A stretch of DNA of 13,352 nt. Source: Vulcanimicrobiota bacterium. Lineage in GTDB: Bacteria; Vulcanimicrobiota; Vulcanimicrobiia; Vulcanimicrobiales; Vulcanimicrobiaceae. Positions 5,431 to 13,165 of the stretch are shown piece by piece (positions within the stretch are counted from its first letter, which is position 1; the number at the start of each line of letters is the position of its first letter). Location of the stretch: the NCBI GenBank assembly GCA_014304965.1, contig JACRTZ010000176.1, positions 1-13,352 of the forward strand. The letters run 5' to 3'. Made by a program: the position numbers and the translations under genes. The notes under the pieces are model-generated. The model saw only the letters and a program-made list of their open reading frames with translations. It was not told the DNA's origin and did not search any database.

Positions 5431-7101
5431 ATGTCCTACGTCTATTCCATGTACCGGGTCGGCAAGGTCGTGCCGCCCAAGCGCGAGATCCTCAAAGACA
5501 TCTCGCTGAGCTTTCTGCCCGGCGCCAAGATCGGCGTGCTCGGGCTCAACGGCGCCGGCAAGTCGTCGTTGTTGCGCATTATGGCCGGGAAGGACCGGGA
5601 TTTCGACGGCGAGGCCAAGGCCGCCGACAAGCTGACCATCGGGCACCTCGAGCAAGAGCCGAAACTGGACCCCGACAAGACGGTTCGCGAGACCGTCGAG
5701 GAAGCGCTGACCGAACTCATGGCGGCGCGCAAGCGCCTCGACGAAGTGTACGCCGCCTACGGCCACCCCGACGCGGACTTCGAAAAACTTTCCGAAGAGC
5801 AAGCGAAGCTCGAGGCCGTGCTGTTCTCCGGTAGCGGCGATGCACTGGACCAGCAGCTCGAAATCGCGGCCGACGCGCTGCGCCTGCCACCTTGGGACGC
5901 GAAGATCGGGCCGTTGTCCGGCGGTGAGAAACGCCGCGTCGCGCTGTGCCGTTTGCTGCTGTCGAATCCCGACATGCTGCTGCTCGACGAACCGACCAAC
6001 CATCTCGATGCCGAAAGCGTCGAATGGCTCGAGCAATACTTGCAACGTTTTCCGGGCACCGTGGTCGCAGTAACGCACGATCGGTATTTCCTCGATAATG
6101 CCGCCGAATGGATTCTCGAACTCGATCGCGGCCGCGGCATTCCGTGGAAGGGCAATTACAGCAGTTGGCTCGACCAAAAAGCGGCGCGCCTCGGCGCCGA
6201 AGAAGCGGCCGAATCGGCGCGCCAAAAAGCGCTCAAACGCGAACTCGAATGGGCTCGCTCGAACGCCAAGGGACGTCAAGCGAAGAGCAAGAGCCGCCTC
6301 GCGCGGTTTGAAGAAATGTCGAGCTACGAATACCAGCGGCGCAACGAAACGCAGGAAATTTTCATCCCGGTTGCCGAGCGTTTAGGCGACAAGGTCATTC
6401 AAATCACGGGTCTGCGCAAAGCGTACGGCGACCGGCTGTTAATCGACGATTTTTCGGCAACGATTCCGGCGGGCGCGATCGTCGGCATCATCGGGCCGAA
6501 CGGCGCGGGCAAGACGACGCTATTCCGCATGCTGACCGGCAAAGAGCAGCCCGATGCCGGCTCGATCGACATTGGGCCGAGCGTCAAACTCGCGGTGGTG
6601 GACCAGTCACGCGAATCGCTCGGCGACGGCAAGACGGTGTTCGAGGACGTCACGGGCGGCCGCGACCTCTTGCAGATCGGCCGTTTCGAGATGCCGTCGC
6701 GCGCCTATCTCGGACGTTTCAACTTCAAGGGCGCCGATCAGCAGAAGCCGGTCGCAAACCTGTCGGGCGGCGAGCGCGGCCGCCTTCACCTCGCGAAGAC
6801 GCTGCTGAGCGGCGCAAACGTATTGCTGCTCGACGAACCGTCCAACGATCTCGACGTCGAAACCTTGCGCGCGCTCGAAGACGCGCTCGGCGAGTTTGCC
6901 GGCACCGTGCTCGTCATCAGTCACGATCGCTGGTTCCTCGACCGGATCGCAACGCACATCTTGGCGTTCGAAGGCGACTCGCGGCTGTTCTTGTTCGAGG
7001 GCAACTATCAGGAGTATGAGGCCAACAAGCGCGAGCGGCTGGGCGAAGAGGCGGCGCGTCCGCACCGCATCCGTTACCGGCCGCTGACCGTCAACCGGTA
7101 A
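5431..7101 (+). CDS. ettA: EttA, ABC-F translational throttle ATPase
   Basis: EttA is a soluble ABC-F ATPase that binds the ribosomal E site and gates entry into the elongation cycle according to ATP/ADP ratio. The 556-residue protein is almost the length of E. coli EttA and begins in the same way (YxMYRVGKVVPPKR). Two ATPase domains are seen: Walker A GLNGAGKS at 38-45, signature LSGGE at 162-166, Walker B LLLDE with Glu187; then GPNGAGKT at 355-362, LSGGE at 444-448 and Glu469. Between them lies the charged P-site tRNA interaction arm (about 243-320, with K/R-rich AKGRQAKSKSRLARFEE). No membrane segments. The second Walker B reads DEPSND, with Ser where Thr is commoner. The start is confirmed by family alignment from memory. 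tdk follows after 2 nt. Confidence 0.96.
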   Translation: MSYVYSMYRVGKVVPPKREILKDISLSFLPGAKIGVLGLNGAGKSSLLRIMAGKDRDFDGEAKAADKLTIGHLEQEPKLDPDKTVRETVEEALTELMAARKRLDEVYAAYGHPDADFEKLSEEQAKLEAVLFSGSGDALDQQLEIAADALRLPPWDAKIGPLSGGEKRRVALCRLLLSNPDMLLLDEPTNHLDAESVEWLEQYLQRFPGTVVAVTHDRYFLDNAAEWILELDRGRGIPWKGNYSSWLDQKAARLGAEEAAESARQKALKRELEWARSNAKGRQAKSKSRLARFEEMSSYEYQRRNETQEIFIPVAERLGDKVIQITGLRKAYGDRLLIDDFSATIPAGAIVGIIGPNGAGKTTLFRMLTGKEQPDAGSIDIGPSVKLAVVDQSRESLGDGKTVFEDVTGGRDLLQIGRFEMPSRAYLGRFNFKGADQQKPVANLSGGERGRLHLAKTLLSGANVLLLDEPSNDLDVETLRALEDALGEFAGTVLVISHDRWFLDRIATHILAFEGDSRLFLFEGNYQEYEANKRERLGEEAARPHRIRYRPLTVNR

Positions 7102-7103
7102 AA

Positions 7104-7694
7104 ATGGCGAAGCTGTATTTCCGCTACTCGGCCATGAACGCGGGAAAATCTACGGCGCTGCTTCAGGTCGCGCACAATTACGAAGAGCACGGCCGCAACG
7201 TGCTCATCTATACGTCGTCACTGGATAACCGGTACGCCTTGGGTATGATTACGTCGCGGCTCGGCCCGCAGCGAGACGCGCGCACCTTCGACGATGGAAC
7301 GGACTTCGAGGCGGAGCTGGCCGGCGTGCTCGAGTTGTCGTGCGTGCTGCTCGACGAGGCGCAATTCTTGAGCCCGGCGCAAGTGAAACAACTTCATCGG
7401 GTCGCGCATCTGCAAGGCATCCCGGCGATCTGCTACGGCATCCGCAGCGACTTCCTCGGCGAGCCGTTTCCGGGCGCCGCGTATCTGCTGACGTTGGCGG
7501 ACAGCGTCGAAGAGCTTAAGACGATTTGCGCCTGCGGACGCAAGGCGACGATGAATCCGCGTATTGACGAGGCCGGGAACCTCATCGTGGTCGGCAATCA
7601 GATTGCGATCGAAGGCGAGACGACGTACGTCCAGATGTGCGCCGAGTGTTTCTATTCCGCGTACGATGCGGCCACCAAGAACGTTCGCAGCTAG
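7104..7694 (+). CDS. tdk: Thymidine kinase, TK1 type
   Basis: Phosphorylates thymidine with ATP in the pyrimidine salvage pathway. The 196-residue protein closely follows the E. coli-type enzyme: P-loop SAMNAGKST at 9-17, catalytic base Glu85 in LLDEAQFL, CYGIRSDFLGE at 110-120, ELKTICACGRKA at 137-148 and the lasso region around GETTYVQ (171-177). A structural zinc site is formed by Cys142/Cys144 and Cys179/Cys182. ATG 7104 is only 2 nt behind the ettA stop, so tdk is almost certainly translated from the ettA transcript. Its C-terminal 29 nt overlap the next gene, the S41 protease, in another frame. All key residues are present, so activity is expected. Confidence 0.96.
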   Translation: MAKLYFRYSAMNAGKSTALLQVAHNYEEHGRNVLIYTSSLDNRYALGMITSRLGPQRDARTFDDGTDFEAELAGVLELSCVLLDEAQFLSPAQVKQLHRVAHLQGIPAICYGIRSDFLGEPFPGAAYLLTLADSVEELKTICACGRKATMNPRIDEAGNLIVVGNQIAIEGETTYVQMCAECFYSAYDAATKNVRS

Positions 7695-9063
7695 CTCGCG
7701 GGCGGCATTCGCCGCCGCGCTCTGCGCGCTCTGCGCCGCGAGCATGCTGCCGGCACGCGCAGCCGACGTCACGCTGCTCGACCTGATCGAGGTTGAGATC
7801 GGCCACAGCTCGATTGCCGAGCAATACTATCGCCCGCTCGCGACGCAGGGCCTGCTCGACGGTGCGCGCACCGGCATGCTGTCGTATTTAAAAAGGCGCG
7901 GTGTCCCCAGTCCGCAGATCGCAATCATGCACGCCCAGGCAAACGGACGGGGCGCCGTGCCGGCGATCGAAAAGCAGATCGGGATTGCGATTCAGCGTTA
8001 CGGTGCGCGGGTCGAGCCCCGCGCGCTCGTCTATGCGGCCATTCGCGGGGAGCTCGCGTCCTTGCGCGATCCGTATTCGGTATTCTTCACGAGCGCCGAG
8101 CTCAAGAAATTCTCGGCGGCCGTTGACGGCGAAACCTTCGGCGGCGTCGGATTGGTCGTCACGCGCGATTCGTCCGGCGCCGTTTGGCGGATCGCCGAGG
8201 TTTTCGAAAACGGTCCGGCCGCGCGGCAAGGCGTGTTGGCCGGGGACGTGCTCGCGCACATTGACGGCTCGCCGGCCGGAGCGTTGACGAACGATGCGCT
8301 CGTCGCGCGTCTGCGGGGGAAACCGGGTTCGCACGTTCATCTGGGCCTGTTGCGTTCGACGCTGTCCGGCGGTGCGGTGGCGGATCCGAAAACCGTGGAC
8401 GTGGACGTCGTCCGGCGCTCCATCACCGAGCCGAATGTTCGCGCGCGGCTGCTTCCGGGCGGCGTTGCCTACGTCGCGCTGCGGAGTTTCGATGCCGATG
8501 CCGGAAAAACCGTACGCGCCGCGGTCGAGAAGCTCGATGCGCAGGGCGCCACGGCGTTGGTGCTCGATCTGCGCGACAACGGCGGCGGCTACGAGCGCGC
8601 TTCGGTCGCCGTGGTGTCGAATTTCATTGCGGGCGGTCCGGTGGTGACAATCGAGCAGCGGCGCGGCAAACGCGTCACCGAAACTACGCGCGGCAAACCG
8701 CTGGCGGCTCGGCCGGTCGCCGTGCTCGTCAACGGCAATTCGGCCTCGGGAGCCGAGCTCGTGGCGGCGGCGCTGCAGGAGCGCGGTGTCGCGAAAGTCG
8801 TGGGAACGACGACGTTCGGCAAGGGCCTCGTGCAGACGATGATTCCGCTGCCGGACGGTTCGGCGCTCAAACTGACCACCGCGCGCTATCTCACGTCGTC
8901 AGGCCGAGACCTCGACCATCGGGGCGTCGTCCCGGACGTGACCGTAGCCGAACCCGCCGGTTCGACTCCGGGCGTACCCGGCAGCGACCCGCAACTCGAT
9001 CGTGCGCTCGAACTGCTTCAAGGCGCGAGCGTCGGCGCGCAGAAGTCGCCGTTGCCGTCGTGA
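7666..9063 (+). CDS. Exported S41 family C-terminal processing protease
   Basis: A 465-residue carboxyl-terminal processing protease (CtpA/Prc type) with a Ser-Lys dyad. An N-terminal signal peptide (MRPPRTFAASSRAAFAAALCALCAAS...ARA) directs it to the envelope. A PDZ domain spans about 150-240 (F-G-G-V-G-L-V-V ... GVLAGDVLAHIDG), followed by the S41 domain: VAYVALRSF, VLDLRDNGGG, NSASGAE with the likely nucleophile Ser361, and TFGKGLVQ with Lys386, 25 residues later as in Prc. A standalone region of about 110 residues precedes the PDZ domain. ATG 7666 is chosen because the signal peptide begins there; upstream frame is a tdk shadow. It overlaps tdk by 29 nt and the next gene by GTGA. The physiological substrate is unknown. 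Confidence 0.93.
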   Translation: MRPPRTFAASSRAAFAAALCALCAASMLPARAADVTLLDLIEVEIGHSSIAEQYYRPLATQGLLDGARTGMLSYLKRRGVPSPQIAIMHAQANGRGAVPAIEKQIGIAIQRYGARVEPRALVYAAIRGELASLRDPYSVFFTSAELKKFSAAVDGETFGGVGLVVTRDSSGAVWRIAEVFENGPAARQGVLAGDVLAHIDGSPAGALTNDALVARLRGKPGSHVHLGLLRSTLSGGAVADPKTVDVDVVRRSITEPNVRARLLPGGVAYVALRSFDADAGKTVRAAVEKLDAQGATALVLDLRDNGGGYERASVAVVSNFIAGGPVVTIEQRRGKRVTETTRGKPLAARPVAVLVNGNSASGAELVAAALQERGVAKVVGTTTFGKGLVQTMIPLPDGSALKLTTARYLTSSGRDLDHRGVVPDVTVAEPAGSTPGVPGSDPQLDRALELLQGASVGAQKSPLPS

Positions 9064-9373
9064 GGCCGGACGCGCAGCGCCGTTTCGTCAGCGAAGCGAT
9101 CGAACCGGTCGAATCGGGTTTTGATCCCGCCGAACTTGGCCGGAGCGAGCCGTCGCTGCCGGGAGTCTTTCGCTGGAAAGGCGCGGAATTGCGCGTCGCG
9201 CGGACGCTGCGTGCGTGGCGTCGACCAAAGATGATCGCGGCGACCACTACCTCGCGAAATTCTGGTTCGACGTTGCGCTCGCCGACGGACGGCGGGCGAC
9301 GCTCTATTTCGATCGCAAAGCACGTGCCGGCACGGCGCGCTGGTGGCTCTACGCGATCGACGAGGCGAGCTAA
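9060..9373 (+). pseudogene. DUF6504-like small protein, interrupted by a one-base frameshift
   Basis: GTG 9060 overlaps the protease stop in a GTGA joint and opens VRPDAQRRFVSEAIEPVE ... SLPGVFRWKGAELRVARTLRAWR. After codon CGT at 9219-9221 this frame turns into arginine- and serine-rich nonsense. The -1 frame then continues sensibly from TCG 9221: STKDDRGDHYLAKFWFDV ... RRATLYFDRK ... RWWLYAIDEAS, stopping at TAA 9371-9373. Joined, the roughly 104-residue protein has the R-W-x-G ... W ... GRRATLYFD ... W-W-L-Y layout I associate with DUF6504-type proteins; the family name is from memory. One base appears lost around 9219-9221. This could be a sequencing or assembly error, a true recent pseudogene, or less likely a frameshifting site; no slippery heptamer is seen. 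Function unknown. Confidence 0.65.
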
Positions 9374-9480
9374 CCGAGCCGCTCGCGCCCGTGCAACCGC
9401 CGGTCGCCGGATTGCGCGTCGAGAAATTGCGGCTCGATCTGCACACGGGTTCTTTACCCGGCCGCGAGAAAAACGTCGCG

Positions 9481-10293
9481 GTGATCGACGTCCATACGCA
9501 CCTGCATCCGCCCCGGCTCTTCGCGGCGATCCGGCGCTGGTTCGCGGATCGGAGTACCTGGGATCTCTCGGCGCAGCCGAGCGAACCTCGCGACGTCGCT
9601 CGCGCTTTGGAACGCGCCGGCGTCGAACGCTTCGTATTCTTTAGCTACGCGCACAAGCCCGGAATGGCGGGCGAACTCAACGAGTGGCTGTGCGCGACCG
9701 CGCGCGAACTCGGCGGAGCGGGACTCCCGCTCGGGACGGTGCACCTCGACGATTCCGATCCGCTCGGCGACTTGGAACGCGCGCTTGACGGCGGCTGTGC
9801 CGGCATCAAAATCCACGAGGACGTACAACGCCTGGCGGTGGACGACGCGCGCTTCGATCCGCTCTTCCAAACGATCGCGGCCCGCAACGGCGTCGTGATC
9901 GCGCACGTCGGCCCGATGCCGTGGCGGCTGCTTCCCGGTGAAGGCCCAAAACGCATCGCCGCAGCCCTCGAGCGCCATCCGGCGTTGCAATTCGTGGTCG
10001 CGCACATGGGCGTGCCCGACACGGGCGCCTACTGCGAACTGTTCGAGCGCTTTCCGAACCTCTACCTCGATACGACGATGGCGTTCGCTCCGGCTTCGCC
10101 GGTCGAGCGACGCATAGATCCGGATCTCGTTCGGGCGAACGCGTCGCGGATTCTCTACGGCACCGACTTTCCCAACACTCCGTACCCGTACGAAGAAGAA
10201 GCGCGCGGCATTCGCGCGCTGGGACTAGATCGGGCCGCCCTGACCGCAATACTGGGAGAAAACGCGCGTGCATTGTTTGCGCCGTTTTGGTGA
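9481..10293 (+). CDS. Metal-dependent amidohydrolase (Amidohydro_2 type TIM barrel)
   Basis: A cytoplasmic hydrolase or decarboxylase of the amidohydrolase superfamily, 270 residues from GTG 9481. Metal and active-site residues are in the expected order: HTH at 5-7 (His5, His7), GIKIH with Lys110 and His112, VIAHVG with His142, VVAHMG with His175, and YGTDFP with Asp229. This arrangement is that of the PF04909 group (which includes ACMS decarboxylase-like and other enzymes); substrate cannot be told. The frame is open upstream to 9343, and GTG 9391 would add 30 residues (VQPPVAGLRVEKL...), so the start is uncertain. I prefer 9481 because VIDVHTH is the standard beginning of this fold. With that start, 9374-9480 is a 107-nt spacer. 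Confidence 0.85.
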   Translation: MIDVHTHLHPPRLFAAIRRWFADRSTWDLSAQPSEPRDVARALERAGVERFVFFSYAHKPGMAGELNEWLCATARELGGAGLPLGTVHLDDSDPLGDLERALDGGCAGIKIHEDVQRLAVDDARFDPLFQTIAARNGVVIAHVGPMPWRLLPGEGPKRIAAALERHPALQFVVAHMGVPDTGAYCELFERFPNLYLDTTMAFAPASPVERRIDPDLVRANASRILYGTDFPNTPYPYEEEARGIRALGLDRAALTAILGENARALFAPFW

Positions 10294-10375
10294 GAAGGCG
10301 GGTTCCCGGATCAAGTAAGCGCTTCGTTCGCGCGCTCCGGCGGAAGGTTTGCCGGGCCGCGCGAATGACGGGGTG

Positions 10376-10621
10376 ATGAACGATTCGGATATTCACGCCC
10401 ACATCGAGAGTCTCGTCGCCGAAGAACACCGGCTGCTCGACAAGGCTGGGAACGACGGCGGCCTTTCGGCCGAAGAACAGTCGCGATTCGATCGCGTGAA
10501 CGTCGAGCTCGATCGTTATTACGATTTGCTGCGGCAGCGACGCGCCCGCCGCGAGTTCGGTGAAGACGAAGGGGCAGCCAAAATGCGGCCGGCCGGCGTC
10601 GTCGAGAAATATCTGCAGTGA
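10376..10621 (+). CDS. DUF2630 family small helical protein
   Basis: An 81-residue, highly charged, alpha-helical protein matching the DUF2630 pattern: MNDSDIHAHIESLVAEEHRLL at the start, an R-F-D-R-V-N-V-E-L-D-R-Y-Y-D-L-L-R-Q-R-R-A-R-R-E-F-G core, and a VVEKYLQ end. The family occurs mainly in Actinobacteria and some other GC-rich phyla; function is unknown. No signal or membrane segment, so it should be cytoplasmic. ATG 10376 is preceded by GGGGTG very close by; an upstream in-frame TTG at 10349 would add nine residues but breaks the family's usual N-terminus. The stop overlaps the start of the GerMN gene (GTGA), suggesting coupling. Confidence 0.88.
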   Translation: MNDSDIHAHIESLVAEEHRLLDKAGNDGGLSAEEQSRFDRVNVELDRYYDLLRQRRARREFGEDEGAAKMRPAGVVEKYLQ

Positions 10622-11169
10622 GCCAGGCGCGAGGGCCGCGCCGCGCGAGCCGGCCCGTCGCAAAGCGCTCGAATGTCCCGCTGGTCCTGGTCGCCGCAGT
10701 CGCGCTCGCGGCTATCGCGGCTTTCGGGATCTGGCGCTATCTGAATGTTCGGGGTACGGCTGCCGATACTATCACCGTCTACTACTGTAAGACGGACGGA
10801 GCCACGCTAGTACCATGGAAGGTCACACTAGGCATGCCTCACGATGCCGTGAGCATTGCTTTATTCGCAGCGAATCAAGTCATTGCCGGGCCCCCTTCGG
10901 GGACCGATGCGATCCGTTTTCCGCAGGGCACGGTGGTGCGCGCGGTGCGGGTGAGCGGTTCGAAAGCTACCGTGGACTTGACGGGAGCCATCGCCAAGCC
11001 CCAGGAGGGCAGTTTCGGGGAGAGCGCCCAGTTCAAGGCGCTCGTTTGGACGTTAACCGGTATACGAGGAATCGATTCGGTGCAGATATTGATCGCCGGC
11101 TCGCGCGTCGCGACGCTTCCGGGTGGTCATCTTGAGCTCGATCAGCCGCTTGCACGTTCCAACTGGTAA
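10618..11169 (+). CDS. Membrane-anchored GerMN-domain protein
   Basis: A 183-residue protein with a basic cytoplasmic N-terminus (about 1-19), one hydrophobic anchor (VPLVLVAAVALAAIAAFGIW, about 20-39) and an extracytoplasmic GerMN domain (about 50-170). The GerMN pattern is seen in ITVYYCKTDGATLVPWKV, the F-P-Q-G-T-V-V-R-A-V-R-V-S-G-S-K-A-T-V-D-L strand pair, and Q-F-K-A-L-V-W-T-L-T followed by GIDSVQILIAG. GerM was found in spore germination, but the domain is also common in non-sporulating bacteria near peptidoglycan genes. GTG 10618 overlaps the DUF2630 stop by 4 nt, and the end overlaps the amidase reading frame. Likely a helper of cell-wall remodelling; this is inference from domain and neighbours. 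Confidence 0.85.
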   Translation: MSQARGPRRASRPVAKRSNVPLVLVAAVALAAIAAFGIWRYLNVRGTAADTITVYYCKTDGATLVPWKVTLGMPHDAVSIALFAANQVIAGPPSGTDAIRFPQGTVVRAVRVSGSKATVDLTGAIAKPQEGSFGESAQFKALVWTLTGIRGIDSVQILIAGSRVATLPGGHLELDQPLARSNW

Positions 11170-13135
11170 GAGGCTTCTTTCCGCGGCCTTCGGCGCAGCG
11201 ATGCTGCTGGGCGGGCTCCAGGCCGTGCCCGCAAGCGCCGCCACGCGGCCGGCGGCATCGCCGGACTACTGGTTCGCGGGAACGCGCGTCATCTGGTCCA
11301 AGCCGCAGAAGCGCGGCGACGAGCTGGCGATCGCAAACGACGACGCCGGCCTCGGGCGCTTCCTGGCGCGCCTCGGCGCGATCATCTCGTACGATCCGGG
11401 TCAGCGCTACGCCGTCATCACGAGCGGCGATCGTCGGACGATTTCGTTCGCGGTCGGAGACGCGCGCTACACCGTCGCCGGCGTAACGCAGACGGCGCCC
11501 TTCGCGCCGTATGTAGCGGGCCGCTCCGTCTATCTGCCGTTCTCGGCGCTCGCCAAGGCGCTGTACGTCAGCCTCGTCGCGGACGGTTCCGCGACCGTGT
11601 TGCAGCCGCAAATCGGCGGCCTCGACATCAAGGTCGAGAACAAGGTGACGCAGGTCACGTTCCGCAGCGCGAGCCCGCCGAAATTCAAGATCGTTTCGGA
11701 TCCGAGCGATCCGCATCTGGCAATTCAGTTTAGCGGTGTCGGTTCGACGCTGGAAAAGGATCGTCACATCGGCGGCAGCGCCGAGGTGCACGGCATGACG
11801 ATTCGCACCGGCGGAACTGCGCGCAACCCGACCACGACCGTCATCTTCGATGCCATGAGCGGCACCTCGCACGTCGCCATGACGCCGCAAACGCAAAATG
11901 AAATCGCGATCGGCTTCGCGTTCAAAGGTGTGGCGATGGCCGGTACGCCGCTCGGCGCATCCGCCCCCGCCGTCGCGCAAGCGATGCCGAATCCCACGCG
12001 CGAATCGGCCGGGCCCTCGACCAACGAGTACGCCCGCGTCGGCGCCGAGGTCGTGCCGCCCGATCCGGCCATACCACCGCCCGCGCTCAGCGCGGCCGCG
12101 CTCGTGACTGCCGTCGAGGCGATTCCCGACGGCCAAACGCTCAACGTCCGCATCGGCGTCACCGGTCCCGTCAGCTACGAATGGCACCGCCTGCCGGACA
12201 ATCGCTGGTACGTGGACTTGAAGAACGCCACGCTCGGCGTGCCCGCGCGCGACGAACAGCCGAACAACATGGCGGCGTCGTCGTTACGGATCCGGCAACT
12301 GAGCACGGCGCCCGATCCGGTCGTACGCATTGCACTCAGTCTCGCATCGCAGCGCCAAGTTCAACTGCTCCCGTCCGACGGCGGCTTCACCATCGCGGTC
12401 GGCGCGCTCGACAACCTCGACGCGCAACGCGTCGGCTCCGGCAAAGTCGTCGGCGGCTCGATCGTCGCGGCGGCGACGCCGGCCGGCGGCGACATGTGGT
12501 CGCCGCCCGTCACGGCCGCGCCTTCGGCCCCGGTCTACATGCCGACGAATCCGAAATTAATCGTCATCGACCCGGGTCACGGCGGAAGCGATTCCGGCGC
12601 CGCCCGCAACGGGCTGGTTGAAAAAGACATCGCGCTCGACGTTTCCAAGCGGCTGCGTGCGGTGCTGATCGCGCGCGGCTGGCAGGTGAAGATGACGCGC
12701 GAAACCGACGTGGACGTGTACGCACCCAACGATTCGGCGCACGACGAGCTACAGGCGCGTTGCGACGTTGCCAACACGGCGGGCGCTCGGATGTTCATCA
12801 GCGTGCACGTCAACAGTTTCACGTCGAGTTCGCTCAACGGCTCGACGACGTATTACTACAAGCCGTCCGACCAAGCGCTCGGAGACGCGATCCATCGCAG
12901 CATGAGCGCTTCGCTGAACACGACGGACAAGGGCCTTCGCAAAGAAGACTTCTACGTGATCAAACATACGCTGATGCCCGCGGCGCTGGTCGAGACGGCC
13001 TTCCTCTCGAATGTGGAAGATGCAAAATTGTTGCGGTCGCCGGCCTTCCTGCAGCGCATGGCCGTCTCGATCGCCGACGGAATCGGCTCCTACGCCGCGA
13101 AAGTGCCCGCCGGAAACTACTCGAGCGGCACCTGA
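11123..13135 (+). CDS. Secreted N-acetylmuramoyl-L-alanine amidase with stalk and AMIN domains
   Basis: A zinc amidase that cuts the bond between N-acetylmuramic acid and L-alanine in peptidoglycan; 670 residues from GTG 11123. Order: signal peptide (to about 39), a copper-amine-oxidase-like stalk domain (about 50-170), a first AMIN-like beta domain (about 170-275), a Pro/Ala-rich linker, a second AMIN-like domain (about 330-435), another flexible linker, and Amidase_3 (about 478-660). Zinc ligands are His486 in DPGHGG, Glu500 in LVEKD and His562 in SVHVN; the catalytic Glu is Glu624 in VETAFLSN. The start is uncertain: TTG 11132 (after GGGTGG) or TTG 11150 also keep the signal peptide and shorten the 47-nt overlap with the GerMN gene. 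It precedes murI closely. Confidence 0.93.
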   Translation: MVILSSISRLHVPTGKRLLSAAFGAAMLLGGLQAVPASAATRPAASPDYWFAGTRVIWSKPQKRGDELAIANDDAGLGRFLARLGAIISYDPGQRYAVITSGDRRTISFAVGDARYTVAGVTQTAPFAPYVAGRSVYLPFSALAKALYVSLVADGSATVLQPQIGGLDIKVENKVTQVTFRSASPPKFKIVSDPSDPHLAIQFSGVGSTLEKDRHIGGSAEVHGMTIRTGGTARNPTTTVIFDAMSGTSHVAMTPQTQNEIAIGFAFKGVAMAGTPLGASAPAVAQAMPNPTRESAGPSTNEYARVGAEVVPPDPAIPPPALSAAALVTAVEAIPDGQTLNVRIGVTGPVSYEWHRLPDNRWYVDLKNATLGVPARDEQPNNMAASSLRIRQLSTAPDPVVRIALSLASQRQVQLLPSDGGFTIAVGALDNLDAQRVGSGKVVGGSIVAAATPAGGDMWSPPVTAAPSAPVYMPTNPKLIVIDPGHGGSDSGAARNGLVEKDIALDVSKRLRAVLIARGWQVKMTRETDVDVYAPNDSAHDELQARCDVANTAGARMFISVHVNSFTSSSLNGSTTYYYKPSDQALGDAIHRSMSASLNTTDKGLRKEDFYVIKHTLMPAALVETAFLSNVEDAKLLRSPAFLQRMAVSIADGIGSYAAKVPAGNYSSGT

Positions 13136-13165
13136 CCGTCGCCGCTCGCCGGAGCGGAGCGAAGC

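Noticed and set aside
5320..6279. Long 319-residue minus-strand frame opposite ettA
   Set aside because: It is the antisense shadow of a highly conserved ABC-F gene; the composition reflects codon bias of ettA and no motif is seen.
9215..9232. Programmed -1 frameshift in the DUF6504-like gene
   Set aside because: No X-XXY-YYZ heptamer in the right frame and no clear downstream stem or pseudoknot; a lost base is simpler.
9806..10663. 285-residue minus-strand frame opposite the amidohydrolase and DUF2630 genes
   Set aside because: It spans two well-supported plus-strand genes and their spacer, and has no coherent domain.
11033..12187. Long 384-residue minus-strand frame opposite the amidase
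   Set aside because: Arg/Asp/His-rich shadow of the stalk and AMIN domains on the other strand; no domain recognisable.
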